Below are positions 1 through 9,003 of a DNA stretch of 9,003 nt, in pieces. The notes under the pieces were generated by a model that worked only from the letters and a program-made list of their open reading frames with translations, did no database searches and was not told where the DNA came from. The DNA comes from Planctomycetota bacterium (GTDB lineage: Bacteria; Planctomycetota; Planctomycetia; Isosphaerales; Isosphaeraceae). Where the stretch lies: positions 1-9,003 of the forward strand of contig JAJYCH010000130.1 of the NCBI GenBank assembly GCA_021778575.1, in the 5' to 3' direction. Position 1 is the stretch's first letter; each line of letters begins with the position of its first letter. The position numbers and the translations under genes were made by a program.

Positions 1-2502
1 ATCGCCGAAGGGGCGGGAACGATCGGCAATGTTTCGATCGGAGGAAATCTCAGTGGGCAATTGATCGCGGCGCAGGATTCCCTCACCGCGACCTCGGGAT
101 CGATCAACTCGGTCACGGTTAACGGAACACTCAGCGGTTCGATCCAGGCCCCGTTGCAGATCGGATCGGGGATGGTCAACGCGATCGGCTCGACCGGTTC
201 GGTCATCGCCGGTAACGTGACGAACTTCGTCAGCACGCAGAACGACGGGGGAAGTTTGTCGATCGTCGGGGTGAACAACCTGGTGCTCGGGTCACTGTCG
301 GGGACGCTGACCTATCAGAATTCGACCAGGTCGGGAAGCATCACCATCGGCGCGGTGACTTCGTCGGGAATCGTCAGTGGAAGCTCGACCCAGGGCGGAA
401 TCTCGATCGGGACGGTCAGTGGCAAGGTGAACCTCGGGTCGGCGGGTTCGGTCACTTATCTTTCCGTCGCCGCAGGGTCGGAGATTGATGCGTCCAGCAT
501 TGCTAGTTTGACGATCCTCCAGGATCTGTCGGGTATCGTGAACGTCTCTGGAGATCTCAACACCTTGACCATCGGCCAGGGGATGTCGGCCGGGTCGAAT
601 CTGATCGCCGGAAGTCTGGAATCGGCGACGATCACCCAGAACATGGCCGGCTCGATTCTGGTGACCGGGACGCTGGGAAGTCTGAGCGTCTCCGGGGCAA
701 CCCCTGGATCAATCACCGCCGGCCATGTTGGAACGATCTCGGCGACCGCCGGAGTTGGCCCGGTTGTTCTCCGGATTCAAGAGAATGGTATCAAACGGCA
801 ACTCCAGGCCGCGACCAGCGGCGACCTGTTCCCGATCGCCACCGACTCGGCGGCCGGATCGCTGGCACAGACCAGTTTCCGTTACCTTTACGAGTCCGGG
901 AGTCTGGCGAATCCCCAACTGACCGTTCAGGTCACTAATAGCTCAGGGGTGAAGACGCCCAATCAGTTTGACCTCAGTCTCGTGGTCGATAGCGCGACCG
1001 CCAAGTTCAACCTGGCTCGACTTGATGCCGTGGGGCTTTCCGGAATCGGCAACGTGGCGGTCGAGGGGGATATTCTCACCTCGGTATCAAGCGTCGCCAG
1101 TGCCTACTTCTCGACGGATACGAACCCGGCCGGGGTTCAACTGCCGCTCGATAACCTGGCTGGAGTCGCCGTCCGCGACTTCATCCCGTCGGGCGGGTAC
1201 ATCAACGCGGCGAGCATCCAGGGAATCGCTGCGGGACTTGTGGGAACTCCCTTCGATTTCAGCTTTCCGGGAGTTTATGCCCCGGCGTACTCGGTTCAAA
1301 GTTTGCTCACATCGAGCACGAAGATCGTCAAGGCCGCCAGTACGTTCCGGGTTCCGTTCAGCGGCAACCCCAACGACCAGGTGGGATTCTTCCTGGCGAC
1401 CGACCAGTCGGGTCGGTTCAACTGGGCCAATCTTGGACTGACGATTCAGAATGACGTCACCGTCAATGCTCAAGGCGCGGCGACGACTCTTGTAATGAAC
1501 GCCGCCCGAGGATCTGATGTTGCCTTGATTCAGGTTGGTTCGCCATACGGGGCGGGTAATTCCCAGATCCAGAGCCTGACAATTCGCGGTGATGGGGCTT
1601 CGATCACGACGTTCCTTGGAATTAACGGACCCATCATCAGCTCGGGTCCGCTCGGCGATCTGAACTTGTTCGGCTTCAACCCGGTCGGAAATATCACGGC
1701 GTCGAGCATCTTCGGCACGATCACGTCTTATGCTTCCTACAAAGGGACCATCCAGACGACCGGACTCTGGACCGACCCGATCACCGGCCTGGTCGCACCC
1801 GCTTCGGCGGACTTCGGTCGGGTCTATTTGAACTCCTCCCAGCGCCTCACCACGACAACGCTCGAATCGTTCTCCGGTAATTTTTCCGGTCAGTTGATCA
1901 TCCGTGGCAACCTGATCACCAAGGTGACGGTTGATGGGACTCTGACCGGATCAATTCTTGCCCAGGAAAACATCGGCACGATTGTCGGGGGGACCAGGCT
2001 GGGTGGGATCACGGTCAACGGCAATGACCAGGGTACGATCCTCGCCCTGGGGCAAATCGACGGCAATCTGACAATCAACGGTAATCTCGGCGGAACGGGA
2101 TCGATTGTCGCCGAGGGAGGGATCATCGGCTCCACGACGATCAACGGCGGCATGGCGAACGGGTCCAGGATCATCTCCGGAGGCGCGATCGGTAGCTCTG
2201 TCTATGGAACGGGTCTCACCGTCAATGGCAACGCCAGGGGGCTGATCGTCTCTTACGGTAACTTGATCCAGTGGGGCGAAGATGAAAATTCGCCCAGGAC
2301 GTTCGCCAATGTCCAGAATACTCCGAACGAGGCCGCGATCGATTCCATCTTCGCCGGTTCGGTGGGTGGACAGAACCCGCTCACCACGTTTGATTCAACG
2401 CCCGGCTCGCTCGACCTTGCCAATCTCAACTCGGTGCTCAGCTTGGTGGCCCAGCTTCACGTGAACGAGGAAGGGACTCTGAGCGTCGATCCGGATTGCT
2501 GA
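1..2502 (+). CDS. Large beta-solenoid repeat protein, probably exported (5' end outside window)
   Basis: The frame is open from base 1 with no preceding stop, so this is the C-terminal 833 residues of a longer protein; the TTG at 61 is not a convincing start. The composition is rich in Gly, Ser, Thr, Asn, Ile and Val with almost no Cys. Residues about 1-250 and 635-755 are built of irregular coils of roughly 20-23 residues, with cores such as VTVNGTLSGSI, ITVNGNDQGTI and LTINGNLGGTGSI. This pattern is typical of parallel beta-helix surface proteins. Residues about 255-510 are less repetitive and richer in Phe, Tyr, Pro and Leu, so they look like an inserted globular module of unknown family. 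The end, after about 755, is acidic and finishes in Asp-Pro-Asp-Cys. I see no LPXTG motif, PEP-CTERM motif or C-terminal membrane helix, so any export signal must lie upstream of the window. A cell-surface or adhesin-like role is inferred from composition alone. I do not recognise a named family. Confidence 0.85.
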   Translation: MAEGAGTIGNVSIGGNLSGQLIAAQDSLTATSGSINSVTVNGTLSGSIQAPLQIGSGMVNAIGSTGSVIAGNVTNFVSTQNDGGSLSIVGVNNLVLGSLSGTLTYQNSTRSGSITIGAVTSSGIVSGSSTQGGISIGTVSGKVNLGSAGSVTYLSVAAGSEIDASSIASLTILQDLSGIVNVSGDLNTLTIGQGMSAGSNLIAGSLESATITQNMAGSILVTGTLGSLSVSGATPGSITAGHVGTISATAGVGPVVLRIQENGIKRQLQAATSGDLFPIATDSAAGSLAQTSFRYLYESGSLANPQLTVQVTNSSGVKTPNQFDLSLVVDSATAKFNLARLDAVGLSGIGNVAVEGDILTSVSSVASAYFSTDTNPAGVQLPLDNLAGVAVRDFIPSGGYINAASIQGIAAGLVGTPFDFSFPGVYAPAYSVQSLLTSSTKIVKAASTFRVPFSGNPNDQVGFFLATDQSGRFNWANLGLTIQNDVTVNAQGAATTLVMNAARGSDVALIQVGSPYGAGNSQIQSLTIRGDGASITTFLGINGPIISSGPLGDLNLFGFNPVGNITASSIFGTITSYASYKGTIQTTGLWTDPITGLVAPASADFGRVYLNSSQRLTTTTLESFSGNFSGQLIIRGNLITKVTVDGTLTGSILAQENIGTIVGGTRLGGITVNGNDQGTILALGQIDGNLTINGNLGGTGSIVAEGGIIGSTTINGGMANGSRIISGGAIGSSVYGTGLTVNGNARGLIVSYGNLIQWGEDENSPRTFANVQNTPNEAAIDSIFAGSVGGQNPLTTFDSTPGSLDLANLNSVLSLVAQLHVNEEGTLSVDPDC

Positions 2503-2509
2503 TCCTGCT

Positions 2510-5980
<3,471 letters not shown>

Positions 5981-5983
5981 CGT

Positions 5984-5991
5984 CCCCCCTT
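5984..5991 (-). promoter_or_regulatory. Purine-rich ribosome binding site of the kinase gene
   Basis: On the minus strand AAGGGGGG lies 3 bases before the ATG at 5980 and 6 bases before the ATG at 5977. It supports a start here rather than at the in-frame ATG 105 bases upstream. By spacing, the second ATG may be the main start. Confidence 0.6.
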
Positions 5992-6000
5992 CGGGTCCGT

Positions 6001-6026
6001 GATCAAACTGCCACGCCACTTTGATC
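6001..6026 (-). promoter_or_regulatory. Imperfect inverted repeat in the kinase leader (operator or leader hairpin)
   Basis: The arms GATCAAACTG and CACTTTGATC pair at 9 of 10 positions (outer 7 perfect) around a 6-base centre. The structure lies about 10 bases upstream of the kinase ribosome binding site. It could be an operator for a dimeric regulator or, if transcribed, a leader hairpin next to the ribosome site. The arms and spacing are seen directly; the function is inference. Confidence 0.4.
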
Positions 6027-6081
6027 GTCGGACCGGCTCGACCGGAAAACTGTTCATGACAGAGTTCGCGGTTGAGACCTG

Positions 6082-6150
6082 GCATTAATGCACAAACTCG
6101 CCAACGAATTCATTGTCGAGCATTGATGCAAGGAATTCCAGACGAATTTA
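6082..6150. repeat. Two copies of a degenerate 29-bp direct repeat with palindromic ends, upstream of the kinase gene
   Basis: Copies at 6084-6112 and 6122-6150 share ATTRATGCA, 11 variable bases, then ACGAATTYA (19 of 29 positions identical, period 38). The left end of each copy falls in a dyad: GCATTAATGC (6082-6091, perfect) and GCATTGATGC (6120-6129, one central mismatch). The second copy also holds the palindrome GGAATTCC (6132-6139). The block is AT-rich compared with the flanking genes and lies 100-170 bp upstream of the kinase start, where a promoter and operators would be expected. I cannot assign a convincing -35/-10 pair or name a regulator. Confidence 0.4.
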
Positions 6151-6171
6151 CCACCACGACGCTTCTCGGCC

Positions 6172-7887
6172 TCAGTGGTGACGCCTCATTCGTTGATAGT
6201 GTGGCTGCCACCAGCGCTGATCGATTCTGCCGGCCAGCTCATCAGGAGAAACGGGATCAGCCAGACCCTGATGAACCGCCTCGATCGCGACCGATCGGGC
6301 GATCGATCGGGAAACCTCCACGATCCGTTCCCAGCTCGGGAATAGTCCCGCGTCGAGATCATGAAGTGCCGGCGAGGCATCGGCCAGTTTCCGGGCGGCT
6401 CCGAGAAACATCGAGTCGGTCACTCGCCGCGATCCCGAAGCGACGAGCCCCATGCCGAGGCCTGGAAAAATATAGGCATTATTACACTGCGATATCCGGA
6501 TCGTTCGACCCTTCCAACTGACCGGCGCGAACGGGCTTCCGGTCGCGATCAGGGCTCGTCCTTCAGTCCAGGCCACGAGGTCAGCCGGTGTCGCCTCGGA
6601 CCGCGATGTCGGATTCGACAGCGGCAAGATCGTTGGTCGCTTGACGTGACGCGCCAGCGCTCGGACCACCGGCTCGGTGAATGCACCCGGCTGGCCCGAG
6701 ACGCCGATCAACGTCGACGGCTGGACATTCTCGACCACCTCACCAAGTCCGAGAAGGCGGTCACCCGGGCCTGACCAGTTGCGAACATCGGCGGTCGGTC
6801 GGGCGAAGCGCTGCTGGAACTTCTGAAGGTCGGGCGTGCTTTCGATGAGCAGACCGCCTCGATCGACCATCCAGATTCGTTGCAGGGCTTCCCGCTCGCT
6901 CAGTCCTTCGGCCACCAGCGCCGCGACGATCCCATCGGCGATTCCGGTTCCGGCCGAACCTGCTCCGAGGATGACGACCTTCTGGTCGGGCAAGGCAATT
7001 CCGGTGACCTGGCCGGCAGCGATCACCGCCGAAACCGCCACGGCCGAGGTTCCCTGGATGTCGTCATTGAACGAGCAGATCTGGTCGCGATAGCGATCGA
7101 GCAGTTTCCGGGCATTGGGCAGGGCGAAGTCTTCCCACTGGAGCACGGCGTCCGGCAATGTTTGCTGGACAGCCCGGACGAAATCGTCAATGAAGTCGTC
7201 ATAAGCCGCGCCCCGGAGTCGGGGATGCCGCCAGCCCAGATATAAGGGATCGGCCAGCGATTCGGGGTTATCCGTGCCGACGTCGAGGGTGATCGGCAGG
7301 GTCCGCGATGGGTCGATCCCCCCGCACAAGGTGTAGAGCGAAAGCTTGCCCACCGGAATTCCCATTCCGCCGATACCGAGGTCGCCCAGGCCAAGGATTC
7401 GCTCGCCGTCGGTGACCACGATGACGTCGACTTCGCGGAAGGGCCGATTTTCGAGGATGCTCGCGAGTTCGCCACGCCGTTCGGCCGACAGAAAGAGACC
7501 GCGAGGCCGTCGATAGATCCGGCTGAAGTACCGACACGCTTCGCCGACGACCGGCGTGTAAATCAGCGGCATCATCTCCGCGATATGCTCGGCCATCAGT
7601 CGATAAAACAGAACCTCGTTGCGGTCCTGAAGATCGCGGAGGTACACATGTTGTTGAAGTTCGGTCCGTCGTTCGAGAAAGTCACGATAGCGCCGGTCGA
7701 GCTGTTCGTCGATGGTTCCGACATGAGGTGGTAAGAGACCATGAAGCCCGAACTCGGTCCGCTCCTCGTCGGTGAAAGCACTTCCCTTGTTATAGACGGG
7801 GCAATCGAGCAACGAAAGCCCCGCGAGGGTCAGCTCCAGGCTCACCTGCCCGTCCGGTTCCTTGCGACTTTTCGCGTTCTCGAGCAT
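6172..7887 (-). CDS. maeA: NAD-dependent malic enzyme (malate dehydrogenase, oxaloacetate-decarboxylating)
   Basis: Oxidatively decarboxylates L-malate to pyruvate and CO2 with reduction of NAD+, a cytoplasmic link between the C4 acids and pyruvate. The 571-residue protein matches the long malic-enzyme family (E. coli MaeA/SfcA, human ME2; about 565-585 residues) along its whole length. Visible landmarks are the N-terminal NKGSAF (33-38), catalytic Tyr110 in LIYTP, VVTDGERILGLGD (157-169), catalytic Lys181 in PVGKLSLY, metal ligands Glu252/Asp253 in WEDF and Asp276 in NDDIQGT, the Rossmann loop GAGSAG (308-313), an acidic Asp after the second strand (MVDRGGL) that favours NAD+ over NADP+, and SNPTS (424-428). 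I chose ATG 7887 because GGAG lies 11 bases upstream of it. A GTG at 7899 would add four residues, but the same GGAG overlaps it. All key residues are intact. It is divergent from recQ and 191 bp upstream of the kinase; no functional link is evident. Confidence 0.97.
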   Translation of the reverse strand: MLENAKSRKEPDGQVSLELTLAGLSLLDCPVYNKGSAFTDEERTEFGLHGLLPPHVGTIDEQLDRRYRDFLERRTELQQHVYLRDLQDRNEVLFYRLMAEHIAEMMPLIYTPVVGEACRYFSRIYRRPRGLFLSAERRGELASILENRPFREVDVIVVTDGERILGLGDLGIGGMGIPVGKLSLYTLCGGIDPSRTLPITLDVGTDNPESLADPLYLGWRHPRLRGAAYDDFIDDFVRAVQQTLPDAVLQWEDFALPNARKLLDRYRDQICSFNDDIQGTSAVAVSAVIAAGQVTGIALPDQKVVILGAGSAGTGIADGIVAALVAEGLSEREALQRIWMVDRGGLLIESTPDLQKFQQRFARPTADVRNWSGPGDRLLGLGEVVENVQPSTLIGVSGQPGAFTEPVVRALARHVKRPTILPLSNPTSRSEATPADLVAWTEGRALIATGSPFAPVSWKGRTIRISQCNNAYIFPGLGMGLVASGSRRVTDSMFLGAARKLADASPALHDLDAGLFPSWERIVEVSRSIARSVAIEAVHQGLADPVSPDELAGRIDQRWWQPHYQRMRRHH

Positions 7888-8074
7888 GGCGGAGGTCACT
7901 CCGTGACGACCGGAAAGTTTGGCGATCAGAGGCCCGATCCGCGAGGATAACCGGCAACGGTTCCAGGCGGCAACGCGAAGACCAGGAATCTCGCCCCTTA
8001 ACCGCCGGGCCGTCGCAAGTCATGATAGGAACCGACGCCTGACCCGTCTCCGATGACCGCCGTGAGAACTGACC
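7888..8074. other. Divergent intergenic region between malic enzyme and recQ
   Basis: About 187 bp that must hold the promoters of both outward-facing genes. Besides the candidate malic-enzyme promoter, it contains the 8-base direct repeat CGGCAACG (7952-7959 and 7968-7975, period 16). On the recQ side I see only weak -10-like matches near 8023-8035, and GTGAGA just before the start. No small gene or RNA gene is recognisable. Confidence 0.5.
7944..7973 (-). promoter_or_regulatory. Candidate promoter for the malic enzyme gene
   Basis: On the minus strand TTGCCG (7968-7973) and TATCCT (7944-7949) are separated by 18 bases, a fair sigma-70-like pair about 57 bases before the ATG. The spacer contains an inverted repeat, AACCG-GCAA-CGGTT (7949-7962), which could be an operator. 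In GC-rich DNA such matches arise easily by chance, and no transcription start is known. Confidence 0.22.
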
Positions 8075-9003
8075 ATGCCCGGTATCGCCGAAGCGCGCCA
8101 GACCTTGCTCGAAGTCTTCGGGTTTGATCAATTTCGCCCGGGTCAGGAACAAGTCATCGCCGCGCTTCTGGCCGGGCAATCGAGTCTGGCGATCTTCCCG
8201 ACCGGAGGCGGAAAAAGCTTGTGCTACCAGCTTCCGGCTCTCTTGATCGACGGTCTGACCGTCGTCGTCTCGCCGCTGATCGCTCTCATGAAGGATCAAG
8301 TCGACGACCTGACTCGTCGAGGGATCGCCGCTGCCCGGCTCGACTCGACGCTCGAACCGGCCCAGGCTCGCCAGGTGCATGACGACCTTCGCAAAGGGCG
8401 GCTCAAACTCCTTTACGTCGCCCCCGAGAGACTGGGCGGCGAGCGGTTCGTGGCGAGCCTGGCCGGCAGAAACATCGGGCTCCTGGCGATCGATGAGGCC
8501 CACTGTATCAGCGAGTGGGGACACAATTTCCGGCCGGATTACCTCAAGCTCGCCCGGCTCGCTCGACGGTTGAATGTCGGGCGTGTACTGGCCTTGACGG
8601 CGACGGCCACGCCCGAGGTCGCGCAATCGATTGCCCGGGCGTTCGCGATCGAGCCCGACAACCTCGTCCAGACGAGCTTTCATCGTCAGAATCTAGAACT
8701 GCACGCGATCCCTTGTCGGGCCGAAGACCGGTATGGACTGCTCCTGGACCGGATCAAGCATCGTCTGCCCGGTCCGGCGATCGTTTACGTGACGCTTCAG
8801 AAAACCGCCGAGGAGCTGGCGCGATTTCTCGACGATCAGGGTCTCCCCGCGGAAGCTTATCACGCCGGTCTTCCTGACGAGCGCCGCCATGCGGTCCAGG
8901 AACGATTCATGAAGAGCGCCGCGGGAATCGTGGTGGCGACGATCGCGTTCGGGATGGGGATCGACAAGGCCGATATCCGGTCCGTGCTCCATTTCAACTT
9001 AGA
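8075..9003 (+). CDS. recQ: RecQ-family ATP-dependent DNA helicase (3' end outside window)
   Basis: A 3'-5' superfamily 2 helicase that unwinds DNA in recombination and repair. The first 309 residues are visible and the frame is still open at the right edge. Motifs in order: motif 0 FGFDQFRPGQ (15-24), Walker A TGGGKS (43-48), SPLIALMKDQ (66-75), the Walker B box DEAH (140-143), the aromatic-rich loop CISEWGHNFRPDY (144-156), motif III ALTATAT (173-179), motif IV around IVYVTLQKTAEELA (236-249), YHAGL (262-266) and motif V VATIAFGMGIDKADIR (287-302). The RecQ zinc-binding, winged-helix and possible HRDC parts lie beyond the window. The loop has Asn151 where most RecQ proteins have Asp (GHDFRP). 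ATG 8075 is the first start after an in-frame TGA at 8063-8065; its ribosome site is weak (GAGA, 7 bases upstream). It is transcribed divergently from the malic enzyme gene. Confidence 0.95.
   Translation, partial: MPGIAEARQTLLEVFGFDQFRPGQEQVIAALLAGQSSLAIFPTGGGKSLCYQLPALLIDGLTVVVSPLIALMKDQVDDLTRRGIAAARLDSTLEPAQARQVHDDLRKGRLKLLYVAPERLGGERFVASLAGRNIGLLAIDEAHCISEWGHNFRPDYLKLARLARRLNVGRVLALTATATPEVAQSIARAFAIEPDNLVQTSFHRQNLELHAIPCRAEDRYGLLLDRIKHRLPGPAIVYVTLQKTAEELARFLDDQGLPAEAYHAGLPDERRHAVQERFMKSAAGIVVATIAFGMGIDKADIRSVLHFNL

Noticed and set aside
61..63. TTG at 61 as the start of the solenoid gene.
   Set aside because: The same frame continues upstream to base 1 with matching repeat sequence (IGNVSIGGNLSG), so the gene begins outside the window.
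5981..6085. A 35-residue N-terminal extension of the kinase from ATG 6085.
   Set aside because: There is no ribosome site before 6085, whereas a strong purine run precedes the ATG pair at 5975-5980. The extension would also cover the leader dyad.
6152..6180. CACCAC/GTGGTG inverted repeat at the malic enzyme stop codon as a terminator.
   Set aside because: The stem is only 6 bp with a 17-base loop and no T-run follows it; too weak to call.
6072..6774. Small + strand frames opposite the malic enzyme 3' end (6072-6521, 6361-6774).
   Set aside because: They are antisense to conserved malic enzyme sequence, Arg/Ser/Pro-rich, and resemble no protein family.
7790..8683. A 297-codon minus-strand frame opposite recQ that crosses the divergent intergenic region.
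   Set aside because: The + strand frame shows the whole series of RecQ helicase motifs. The minus frame is low-complexity, Arg/Asp-rich, and would overlap the malic enzyme start.

Overview
The window reads as chromosomal DNA from a GC-rich planctomycete, most likely of the Isosphaeraceae type. This is inferred from three things: a large Ser/Thr kinase fused through one membrane segment to a long TPR array, a very large repetitive surface-type protein, and GC-rich codon use. No rRNA or other marker gene is present to fix the taxonomy. I see no mobile element, tRNA, rRNA, CRISPR array or phage gene.

Layout. Positions 1-2502 (+) hold the 3' part of a large Gly/Ser/Thr/Asn-rich protein with beta-solenoid coils; it is already open at the left edge. 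It converges, with only 7 bp between the stop codons, on a kinase-TPR receptor gene (2510-5980, -). A 191-bp non-coding stretch upstream of the kinase (5981-6171) carries several dyads and a degenerate direct repeat. Next, on the same strand, comes a malic enzyme of the long NAD-dependent type (6172-7887, -). Across a roughly 187-bp divergent intergenic region, a RecQ-family DNA helicase starts at 8075 (+) and runs off the right edge.

How the genes fit together. They do not form an obvious pathway. Malic enzyme is central carbon metabolism, RecQ is DNA repair, the kinase-TPR protein is a predicted membrane signalling receptor, and the solenoid protein is probably extracytoplasmic. The malic enzyme and kinase genes are co-directional, but the 191-bp gap with its own dyads suggests that the kinase has its own promoter.

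I find no convincing new defence, secretion or biosynthetic system. The points most worth checking are the dyad-rich kinase leader, the two-part architecture of the solenoid protein, a palindrome at the convergent junction that spans the kinase stop codon, and an Asp-to-Asn change in the normally conserved aromatic-rich loop of RecQ.
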